Positions 1 through 6,064 of a stretch of 64,000 bases of DNA are shown piece by piece. How positions within the stretch are numbered: the first letter of the stretch is position 1; every line of letters begins with the position of its first letter. The stretch comes from Aequorivita iocasae (lineage in GTDB: Bacteria > Bacteroidota > Bacteroidia > Flavobacteriales > Flavobacteriaceae). The stretch spans positions 2,108,001-2,172,000 of the forward strand of contig NZ_CP068439.1 of assembly GCF_016757735.1 (NCBI RefSeq). The letters run 5' to 3'. Position numbers and translations under genes: made by a program. Below the pieces are notes generated by a model that was given only the letters and a program-made list of their open reading frames with translations, was not told the DNA's origin and searched no databases.

Positions 1-130
1 CTTCAGGTTTTGGGGGCATAGCAAATGACTTGCCGCCAAACAGGTCGGTGGCACAATGAACTTTCCAGCTCCGCTTGTGAATGTCGATGCCAATGTATAA
101 CTTTGGTTGGGCAGTGGGTTCTAATTTCAT
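1..130 (-). CDS. IS110-family transposase, N-terminal 43 codons (cut by window edge)
   Basis: The minus strand from an ATG at 130 reads MKLEPTAQPK, then YIGIDIHKRSW and KVHCATDLFGGKSFAMPPKP before the window ends. The GIDIHK motif near residue 14, with its first acidic residue in a short beta strand, is the usual start of the RuvC-like DEDD domain of IS110/IS1111/IS902 transposases. These enzymes move circular intermediates without making terminal inverted repeats in the classic way. Only the start is visible, so whether the element is intact cannot be judged. It transcribes leftward, away from the hairpin-rich junction at about 200-370. Family assignment is by motif recognition and is fairly secure; subgroup (IS110 or IS1111) is not decidable here. 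Confidence 0.8.
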   Translation of the reverse strand, partial: MKLEPTAQPKLYIGIDIHKRSWKVHCATDLFGGKSFAMPPKPE

Positions 131-374
131 ATCTTATTGTTTTGGTGAACTTTAAAGATACGAGACTCGCTGCTTTTTCATAGATGCTATAGTTCATTGC
201 TTGCGACTTTGCCTACGGCCAGTTCGCACTTCGTGCTCGTGTCCTCTCGGAAAGTCCTCACAAATTTGCTATCTTCGGTTTGTGGCGGAAAATCCTCCCC
301 GGTATTGCTTCGCCAGTTCGCACTGCATGCTCGTGTCACACAACAAAACCATAGTCCAAACGTTGCCCACAATT
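131..374. other. Transposase flank and hairpin-rich cassette-like junction
   Basis: This gene-free stretch divides in two. About 131-195 is AT-rich and probably holds the transposase promoter (TATCTTTA on the minus strand) and the end of the insertion sequence. About 200-370 is GC-richer and full of small inverted repeats: GCAC/GTGC around 224-234, CACAAA/TTTGTG at about 260-287, and a near-duplicate block CCAGTTCGCACT at about 220 and 312. It ends in CAACAAAACC...AAACGTTG (341-365), which recurs at 2045. This could be an attC-like recombination site, the non-coding RNA end of the IS110 element, or both side by side. Folding and comparison with relatives would separate these. Confidence 0.45.
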
Positions 375-1490
375 ATGGAAAAAATCAGAACACCAATATT
401 ATTCCTTGCATTTTTGACAATTACTTTTAGTGGAATTGCACAAGAAGTTACATTTTTCAACGCAGACGGATTCTTTTCAATCGGGACACAATCGAACCGA
501 ACCGCTTCTATAACCTTGTTCGACATAGATAAAGACGGGAATTTGGATGCCCTCGTAGCAAATGGCAGACATTGGGCAGAACAGAACTACATTTATTACA
601 ATGACGGAAAAGGAGGTTTTAAAGTGGCTCAACCCATCGGAAAATTCCTTGATGCTTCCTATGCCATAAAAAGTGCGGACTTCAACAATGATGGATTTAC
701 AGATATTGCAGTGGCCAATGACAACATTCCCAATAAAATATATTTTGGGTCATCCAATCAAAACTTTGACAACGAAAGCACCTTTGGTTCAATATCGCCT
801 TCAAGAAATCTTGAAATAACAGATATTGATAATGATGGGGACTTTGATTTAATACTATCAAACAGAAAAGCTGAAAACGAAATTTGCCTAAATGATGGAC
901 GGGGAAACTTTGAAAACACTATTACTTTTGGAAACGAATCTGACCAGACTATACAAACCAAGGTAATAGACATTAATAAAGATGGATTTTTGGACTTGGT
1001 AACAGCAGAGAGACAAAAGAAAAATAAAATTTACATAAATGACGGAAAACAGAATTTTATAAAAACCATAGCGTTTGGCAAGGAAGAAGATGAAACTCGT
1101 TCAATCGATATTGGCGATTTTGATAAAGACGGATTTTTAGATATTGTAACAGGAAATTTAGGTTCTAAAAACAGTATTTACTTTGGTGATGAAAATTTGA
1201 GTTTCAATCGAGTTTTTCATTTTAAACCAGAACGTAACACTTCATCCATTAAAATATCTGATTTAAACCAAGATGGTTATTTGGACATCATTGAGGGAAA
1301 TTCAGAAGAACGAAATTATGTTTATTTAGGACAAAAAAATGGAACGTTTACAGAGATTGGATTGCGGGAAGACTTAAAAGATGACACCTATAATATTGAG
1401 GTTGGAGATTTGAACAATGATGGTTTTCCCGATATTGTGGAATCAAACTCTGGAACTTGGAATATATATTACAGAACGCAAAAAAAATAA
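375..1490 (+). CDS. Secreted FG-GAP/VCBS repeat (beta-propeller) protein
   Basis: Start chosen at the ATG at 375 because it opens a clear signal peptide (MEKIRTPILFLAFLTITFSG, then IAQ); the open frame continues upstream to 201 but that part reads through the hairpin-rich junction. The mature part of the 371-residue protein carries seven evenly spaced calcium-binding loops of the type DxDxDGxxD (for example DIDKDGNLD, DFNNDGFTD, DIDNDGDFD, DINKDGFLD, DFDKDGFLD, DLNQDGYLD, DLNNDGFPD), about 45 residues apart. This predicts a seven-bladed FG-GAP/VCBS propeller in the periplasm or outside the cell. No T9SS sorting tail is present; it ends soon after the seventh repeat. Ligand unknown. The gene lies between two copies of a 26-bp repeat, as a cassette cargo would. 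Confidence 0.8.
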   Translation: MEKIRTPILFLAFLTITFSGIAQEVTFFNADGFFSIGTQSNRTASITLFDIDKDGNLDALVANGRHWAEQNYIYYNDGKGGFKVAQPIGKFLDASYAIKSADFNNDGFTDIAVANDNIPNKIYFGSSNQNFDNESTFGSISPSRNLEITDIDNDGDFDLILSNRKAENEICLNDGRGNFENTITFGNESDQTIQTKVIDINKDGFLDLVTAERQKKNKIYINDGKQNFIKTIAFGKEEDETRSIDIGDFDKDGFLDIVTGNLGSKNSIYFGDENLSFNRVFHFKPERNTSSIKISDLNQDGYLDIIEGNSEERNYVYLGQKNGTFTEIGLREDLKDDTYNIEVGDLNNDGFPDIVESNSGTWNIYYRTQKK

Positions 1491-1540
1491 CTGGGGGCTC
1501 CTAAAAACAAAAACCCTGCTCTCTGGTGCAACGGTATTTT

Positions 1541-1563
1541 ATTATGAACCGATACTTCATAAT
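1541..1563. other. Short perfect hairpin between two genes
   Basis: ATTATGAA and TTCATAAT form an 8-bp inverted repeat with a 7-nt loop. No T-run follows, so it does not look like an intrinsic terminator. It lies between the propeller gene and the VOC gene. Function unknown. Confidence 0.35.
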
Positions 1564-1594
1564 GATAGGCAAACAACAGATTAAAAAGTAAAAT

Positions 1595-2032
1595 ATGGCA
1601 AGCATCAATCCACACATCAACTTTAACGGCAATGCGGAAGAAGCATTCAACTTTTACAAATCTATATTTGGTGGAGAGTTCACTAAATTAGTGCGGTTTA
1701 AAGATCTGGCAAGTGCCGATTTTCCAGTTTCGGAACGTGAAGAAAATAAAATTATGCACATTGCACTACCCATAGGCAAAAGCGTTTTAATGGCTAATGA
1801 TGTACCTGAAGTTTTGGGGCGAACAAACGAAAATGAGAACAGGAGCAAAATTGTAATTAGTGCAGAAAGTAAAGAAGAAGCAGACAGACTATTCAACGGC
1901 CTTTCGGTAGGCGGACAAATTGAAATGCCAATTTCCGATAGTCCTTGGGGTACGTATTTTGGTATGTTTAGGGACAAATATGGAATTGAATGGATGGTAG
2001 ATTTTGACACAAATAACAAGGGAATTATTTAA
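1595..2032 (+). CDS. VOC-superfamily protein, PhnB/YjdN-like
   Basis: The 145-residue protein begins MASINPHINFNGNAEEAFNF, then YKSIFGGEF, the characteristic start of the PhnB/YjdN branch of the vicinal oxygen chelate (glyoxalase/bleomycin resistance) fold. The second half holds the paired motif around PWGTYFGMFRDKYGIEWMVD. Members are small cytosolic dimers; many have no known substrate and are often misnamed as 3-demethylubiquinone methyltransferases. Metal ligands are not obvious enough to predict activity. It follows the propeller gene by about 100 bp on the same strand and ends 12 bp before the second copy of the 26-bp repeat, consistent with cassette cargo. Fold confidence is high; function is unknown. 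Confidence 0.8.
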   Translation: MASINPHINFNGNAEEAFNFYKSIFGGEFTKLVRFKDLASADFPVSEREENKIMHIALPIGKSVLMANDVPEVLGRTNENENRSKIVISAESKEEADRLFNGLSVGGQIEMPISDSPWGTYFGMFRDKYGIEWMVDFDTNNKGII

Positions 2033-2044
2033 CCGAGGAAACAA

Positions 2045-2070
2045 CAACGAAACCATAGCCTAAACGTTGT
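2045..2070. repeat. Second copy of the 26-bp direct repeat (other copy 341-366)
   Basis: CAACGAAACC...AAACGTTGT here matches CAACAAAACC...AAACGTTGC at 341-366, with four differences over 26 positions. Its ends can pair, ACAACG at 2044-2049 with CGTTGT at 2065-2070. The two copies enclose the propeller and VOC genes. Confidence 0.6.
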
Positions 2071-2162
2071 AGCACATTAAAACCGTAGCGATGGGTACAA
2101 TTTGGTCTGTGCCTACTTGGTAAATCCTCATTCAAAAAGACATAATTTTCCTTGCCCCAACC

Positions 2163-2188
2163 AAAACCGCGCCCAGCGGTTTTTTTTT
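2163..2188 (+). terminator. Rho-independent terminator
   Basis: AAAACCGC (2163-2170) pairs with GCGGTTTT (2176-2183) around a 5-nt loop, followed by a run of T. It would end transcription coming through the VOC gene before the next locus. Confidence 0.7.
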
Positions 2189-2313
2189 AACCACCACTTA
2201 GTGAAAAGAAAGGAAAAACCCTGTAAAAAAAGTGCGTCATTGCGGAATACCGTAAAAAAAGTCCAATAAGGCCTTCTACATTTGGTTTATTAACCTTTAA
2301 AAATGAATGCTTT

Positions 2314-2799
2314 ATGGCAAATTTATCAGAAAACAGACTCAATGAAGTCTTAGACCCCGCAGTGCTTAGCGCTGCCATTACCGGCCTTGACGCCTTTATG
2401 GAAGGCCTGCCAGAGGGAGTACTGAATGACGACCAACGCCGACGCTACACCGGTATGGACGTGGACAACCGCGTGTTTGTAGAAACTGTGCTGGATGTTA
2501 TGGCCGGTAGTGGCGCCAGCGTGCTGCCCGCCAGCTTCCAGTTGGCCACCCTACAGGTAGACTACCAGTTGTTTGAGCAGGTAAAGGCAGTTCTTGCCCG
2601 CGTGGCGCAGGTGCAGCGCAAGCTGGAAGACCTCCTGCGCATCTCTGCCCACGAGGCCTTCACCTATGCCTTGGCGGTTTATGCCATTTATGAAACCATG
2701 AGCAAGGCAGGCAGTGAGGATGCCCGTGCGGGTTTTGAACTGATGCGTGAGCGTTTTGCCGGGCAGGGCGGTGGCAGACCTGCTGAAGAGGAGCTTTAA
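2314..2799 (+). CDS. GC-rich hypothetical protein, mostly helical
   Basis: I do not recognise this 161-residue protein. It begins MANLSENRLNEVL and has no signal peptide or membrane segment. The composition predicts a mostly alpha-helical soluble protein, with a possible coiled stretch around VKAVLARVAQVQRKLEDLL (residues about 90-108) and a Gly/Pro-rich, acidic C-terminus. Base composition is clearly richer in GC than the flanking AT-rich DNA, and it uses codons such as GCC, CGC and CTG heavily. This suggests recent acquisition or a different mutational history. It is closed by its own terminator, and the next gene is a small HTH protein preceded by a phased repeat array; the two may be a functional pair, which is an inference from position only. 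Confidence 0.75.
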   Translation: MANLSENRLNEVLDPAVLSAAITGLDAFMEGLPEGVLNDDQRRRYTGMDVDNRVFVETVLDVMAGSGASVLPASFQLATLQVDYQLFEQVKAVLARVAQVQRKLEDLLRISAHEAFTYALAVYAIYETMSKAGSEDARAGFELMRERFAGQGGGRPAEEEL

Positions 2800-2819
2800 G
2801 CCAACTTCTAAATGAAAGA

Positions 2820-2847
2820 ACGGAAGGGCAGCCTTCCGTTTTTTTAG
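2820..2847 (+). terminator. Rho-independent terminator after the GC-rich gene
   Basis: ACGGAAGG (2820-2827), a 4-nt loop, CCTTCCGT (2832-2839) and a run of T. It isolates the orphan gene from the repeat array downstream. Confidence 0.8.
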
Positions 2848-2865
2848 TGTCTGTTTTCAAACCCA

Positions 2866-3093
2866 AAATGTATTATAATGATACAGATTAGTACTATAAT
2901 AATACTGAAAAAATAATAATATGATATGGAATAGTACCAAAATGATACAAAACAGTACTTTAACAATACAGGAAAGGACTAAAATGTTACTAAAAAGATG
3001 CTAATTTGATGCAAAGTGGTATTAAAATGATACAGGAAAGCCAATAATATGATACAGAATAGTATCAAAACAATACTAAAAAATATTAAAATG
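2866..3093. repeat. Helically phased 21/22-bp degenerate repeat array upstream of an HTH gene
   Basis: An ATAC-like tetranucleotide (ATAC, ATAT, TTAC or ATGC) occurs at 2881, 2902, 2924, 2945, 2966, 2987, 3009, 3030, 3052 and 3073, so spacings are 21 or 22 throughout. In most units a second similar core (GTAC, GTAT and variants) lies 10 bp after the first, at 2891, 2934, 2955, 2976, 3019, 3040 and 3062. The rest of each unit is AT-rich and degenerate. The array ends at the start codon of the HTH gene. A period of about 21.3 bp is two helical turns, so all cores face one side of the DNA. Candidate roles are an operator array or intrinsically bent DNA. Confidence 0.7.
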
Positions 3094-3444
3094 AAAACCA
3101 CCAACCCACAACCGTCATTGCCACACATAGGCACAATGCTCCGAGCCCATATTAAAAAACACCGATTGTTTAGAAGTGTGCTTGCCCGTATGCTTGGCAA
3201 GCCTGATTCGGTAGTACTCAGATATGAAAAAAGAGAGAGCCTACAGTGCAGCCTGCTTTGGGAACTCTCCCTAGCCATAAAGCATAACTTTTTTGCAGAC
3301 CTCGCCGCCCAGCTGCCGCTAGACTTTACCACCAACGCCCCAGACCCTACGCTGCCCTTACAGGAGCGGATTGCTATACTGGAGGAAGAGAATAAGGTGT
3401 TGAAAACTAAGGTGGAAACGCTTATGGCGGTGGTGGGGAAGTAG
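3091..3444 (+). CDS. Small helix-turn-helix regulator with C-terminal coiled coil
   Basis: Start set at the ATG at 3091; a further in-frame ATG at 3049 would only add residues encoded by the repeat array. The 117-residue product has an HTH-like segment (IGTMLRAHIKKHRLFRSVLA through KPDSVVLRYEKRESL, residues about 12-50), then WELSLAIKHNFFADLAAQLP, a pattern typical of small Bacteroidota XRE-like regulators. The C-terminus (LQERIAILEEENKVLKTKVE) is a predicted leucine-zipper-like coiled coil for dimerisation. It is GC-richer than the flanking DNA, like the 2314 gene. Its promoter region is the phased array, so it may bind its own array; that is inference. Exact family not identified. Confidence 0.7.
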   Translation: MKTTNPQPSLPHIGTMLRAHIKKHRLFRSVLARMLGKPDSVVLRYEKRESLQCSLLWELSLAIKHNFFADLAAQLPLDFTTNAPDPTLPLQERIAILEEENKVLKTKVETLMAVVGK

Positions 3445-3538
3445 GTGGGTTTTTGTTTATATTTGGAATTAAGCAACTTCACCCAGAATATAGACTATAT
3501 TATTTTTATTCGTGAGCTAACAATTTTAATTAAAAGTA

Positions 3539-5443
3539 ATGGATAACAAAACCAAAATAAACATTAAGGATGCCTTTGATTCAATACTGAGGGCTGATTA
3601 TTTATCAATAGATAGAATTAAGGATTTAAATCAATTAAGCGATTATTATGTCGACCCTTTCAATACTATTTCTAGCATCCTTCAGAAGCAAGATAATTTT
3701 ATTTCTGGCAGGCGTGGTACAGGTAAAACAACTGCGCTATTAAAAGGATATTTTGAATGTTTGAAAACCTTGAAAAAAGGAGAGGAATCAGATTATTTTC
3801 ATTCAAATAAAATTCTCCCACTATATATTGACTTGAGCAATTGTAATGATTTATTCGAAAAAGACAATTTAGCTTTACTTGAAATTCATTTTGTACGTCA
3901 GCTTATAGACTCCTTAAAAAGGCAGATTGAATCTGTTTTGGATGAAAAGTTCTTGTTGCTTTTCAAAAAGGAAAACCCTGCACTAGATGACTTAGATATT
4001 ATTGAAAAACTTTTAGTAGAAGGAGTCACTGTATCAAAATCTAAAAATATCGCAGCTACAGATAAAAGAATCTCTGAACAAACCGATAGTTTTGCTCTGG
4101 AAGTTACACCAGAAAAAATGGGTATTTCTGCTCAAATTTCAGATAAAAATGAAACAGAAGAAATAAGAAGCTATAATCAAACTAAAGGATTAAACATTCA
4201 AGAGTTTTTAAATAAAATAAAAGACATTATAAAAAAAGCAAAAATCGATTATGTCTATCTCTTTCTTGATGAATATTCTGATCTAAATAATAAATCACAA
4301 GTTCATTTGGCTGGATTGATTAAAAGTCTATTAGGTTCAAAAACGAATTTGTTTATTAAAATTGGGGTAATAACAGATAGATTTGATTTTGGGAGTAATA
4401 TAATTGTAGGTAGAGATATTTTTCATATCCCCTTAGACTTAAATGAACATGTGGAAAGGTTAGGAGGTTTAAGTCCAGCATTAAACAAATTTGAAGAACT
4501 AATTCTTGAATTAGTAGAGAAAAGGTTTGCTGCTTTCAATGTTGGATTAAAATTCGAAGATATTCTAAAGGCTAATAAATCGGAAATCGTATCTAGAATT
4601 GCTCGAGAATCAATCGGTGTAACAAGAACTATTGGCTTAATTCTACAAAATGCATGGAAGCAAGCCGAAATAGGAACTAATCAAATTGGTTTTTCAGAAA
4701 TTAACTACGGTATTCGAGCAGCGAGAAAAACATATTTCAAACAGTATGAAGGAGCTGTTAAGAGAAAACTAATTCCAGGATTTTATAATGATATGTGGAA
4801 TGCATTAATAGGAAAAGCGATTCAAGAAAAAGACAAGCATTCAGATAGACCGGCAAGTCATTTATTGGTTGACCCTAAAAGAAATCATTACTTAAATGTG
4901 TTCAAAGAGAATTTCATGGTACATCTTTTAGAAGAAGGTAGGTCTTCTAAATATGGAGGTAATTACAATCTTTATTCAATTGATTATGATATCTGTCTAG
5001 ATCTAAATATAAAGTATGCCGAATCCAAAGACCAATATACCGGGATAAGGTTTATATATGATGATGTACTATCCGAATTTGATGGTTACTTTTCTACCGA
5101 ACAGCTAAAAAGCTATAAATGTCCTAAATGTGGTAGAATTTATCAAGAAGAGGAGGTCTCACAAGCAAAAGTTAAAAGATGTTTTGAAGATGATGAGAAG
5201 TTGGAAGAAATAGTTCATCAAGAATTTGAAGTTACTGATGGAAATTTTGCAGAAGTTGAGGTCAAAATTCTTGGTCTGATTGCAATGCTTAAAATAGAGG
5301 ATAACATGTCCGCAGTTGAAATAGCAAACTCTGTAGGTTGTAGTAGACAAAAAGTCTCAGGGTGGTGTTCAAGAGTGCTTGCTCCAAAAGGTGATGTTCT
5401 AATAGAGGTTAAAAACGGGAAAAATTATTATTATGGAGAGTAA
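3539..5443 (+). CDS. P-loop ATPase (ORC/AAA-like) with Cys cluster and C-terminal HTH
   Basis: The 634-residue protein has a Walker A motif GRRGTGKTT (residues 57-65) and a Walker B strand YVYLFLDEYSD (about 238-248), with RESIGVTRTIGLILQNAW later as a possible sensor region. CPKC at about 528-531 and a further Cys at about 548 suggest a degraded zinc ribbon. The last 60 residues (SAVEIANSVGCSRQKVSGWC) look like a winged HTH. There is no signal peptide or membrane segment. The layout resembles DNA-associated or defence-linked ATPases of the ORC1/AAA type, but I cannot name the family. It stands alone on the plus strand in an accessory patch with an unusually AT-rich coding sequence. No nuclease or partner gene adjoins it, so a defence role is only a hypothesis. 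Confidence 0.75.
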   Translation: MDNKTKINIKDAFDSILRADYLSIDRIKDLNQLSDYYVDPFNTISSILQKQDNFISGRRGTGKTTALLKGYFECLKTLKKGEESDYFHSNKILPLYIDLSNCNDLFEKDNLALLEIHFVRQLIDSLKRQIESVLDEKFLLLFKKENPALDDLDIIEKLLVEGVTVSKSKNIAATDKRISEQTDSFALEVTPEKMGISAQISDKNETEEIRSYNQTKGLNIQEFLNKIKDIIKKAKIDYVYLFLDEYSDLNNKSQVHLAGLIKSLLGSKTNLFIKIGVITDRFDFGSNIIVGRDIFHIPLDLNEHVERLGGLSPALNKFEELILELVEKRFAAFNVGLKFEDILKANKSEIVSRIARESIGVTRTIGLILQNAWKQAEIGTNQIGFSEINYGIRAARKTYFKQYEGAVKRKLIPGFYNDMWNALIGKAIQEKDKHSDRPASHLLVDPKRNHYLNVFKENFMVHLLEEGRSSKYGGNYNLYSIDYDICLDLNIKYAESKDQYTGIRFIYDDVLSEFDGYFSTEQLKSYKCPKCGRIYQEEEVSQAKVKRCFEDDEKLEEIVHQEFEVTDGNFAEVEVKILGLIAMLKIEDNMSAVEIANSVGCSRQKVSGWCSRVLAPKGDVLIEVKNGKNYYYGE

Positions 5444-5467
5444 ATATATTTCCTAGCCCAAACCCAC

Positions 5468-5492
5468 GGGTGCGCTTTTCCAAAGCGTGCCC
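5468..5492. other. Imperfect hairpin downstream of the ATPase gene
   Basis: GGGTGCGCTTT pairs with AAAGCGTGCCC apart from two central mismatches, around a 3-nt loop. There is no T-run after it, so it is a weak terminator candidate or a remnant of a repeat element. The surrounding 120 bp hold nothing else I recognise. Confidence 0.35.
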
Positions 5493-5567
5493 ATCTAAAT
5501 AAAGCATTTTCAATGGGCTCTTATAAATTTGTTCTAAGAATATATAATTAACTTTAAATAAATAATT

Positions 5568-5912
5568 ATGAAAAAACAAATACTATTAATTTTTGGGTTT
5601 TTAATAATTTTTTCCTGTGGTCCAAAAATATCAATGGCATTACATCCAGAAAGGTTAGTTTTAGGAATGTCTAAATCTGAAGTTATTAGTGCAATGGGGG
5701 AACATATTCCTATGAAAATAATTGGATCAAAATATTATGAGACTGGCAGTATAGAAGTAGGTCAATATTATGATAAAAAATTGATTGTTGGGCAAGGATG
5801 GGCCGAGGAAATATATTACTTATATTTTTTTAATAATAAATTGGTTCAATGGGGCAGACCACAGGACTGGCAAAAAGAAGCTGACCGAATTTATGAGATT
5901 AGAATTAAATGA
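5568..5912 (+). CDS. Small lipoprotein with SmpA/BamE-like fold
   Basis: The 114-residue product starts MKKQILLIFGFLIIFSCGPK, with a lipobox ending FSC-G at Cys17, so it should be a lipoprotein. The motif ERLVLGMSKSEVISAMGE (about residues 28-45) is the signature of SmpA/OmlA/BamE-like domains, which are small periplasmic or outer-membrane-associated beta-alpha folds. It is shorter than typical BamE and is not next to bam genes, so a role in outer-membrane assembly should not be assumed. AT-rich composition and position beside the ATPase put it in the accessory patch. Confidence 0.7.
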   Translation: MKKQILLIFGFLIIFSCGPKISMALHPERLVLGMSKSEVISAMGEHIPMKIIGSKYYETGSIEVGQYYDKKLIVGQGWAEEIYYLYFFNNKLVQWGRPQDWQKEADRIYEIRIK

Positions 5913-6035
5913 TTTTATTAACATTTTACCCCACGCTAGCGCCAGCGTCCCGCTCGTGCCAACATATCAAAAACCATAAATCTCTCACTACTCAATAACA
6001 ACTACTCACTACTAAATTCCCACTTCTATTTTCGC
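5913..6035. other. Intergenic DNA with a GC-rich palindrome and degenerate heptamers
   Basis: ACGCT and AGCGT at 5933-5948 form a short hairpin in a GC-rich islet that extends to about 5960. CTCACTA-type heptamers follow in degraded form at about 5985-6013, the same motif as the array at 9400-9441. No gene is seen. Confidence 0.4.
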
Positions 6036-6043
6036 TACCTTTG
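6036..6043 (+). promoter_or_regulatory. Bacteroidota -7 promoter element (TAnnTTTG) for uvrB
   Basis: TACCTTTG lies 21 bp before the uvrB ATG. A clear -33 TTG element is not visible. A 5-codon open frame (ATG at 6051, MKKNK) overlaps the uvrB start as ATGA. Confidence 0.5.
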
Positions 6044-6064
6044 TAAGGCAATGAAAAAGAACAA

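Noticed and set aside
201-374. N-terminal extension of the propeller protein to an upstream ATG
   Set aside because: It reads through the hairpin-rich junction, gives a Cys- and Arg-rich stretch unlike a signal peptide, and the ATG at 375 starts a perfect one.
3049-3090. Upstream ATG for the HTH gene
   Set aside because: The extra residues (MIQNSIKTILKNIK) are translated repeat units; the ATG at 3091 fits better.
2979-3482. Minus-strand frame across the phased array and HTH gene
   Set aside because: Low-complexity hydrophobic and Ser-rich translation of AT-rich repeats; the plus-strand gene explains the region better.
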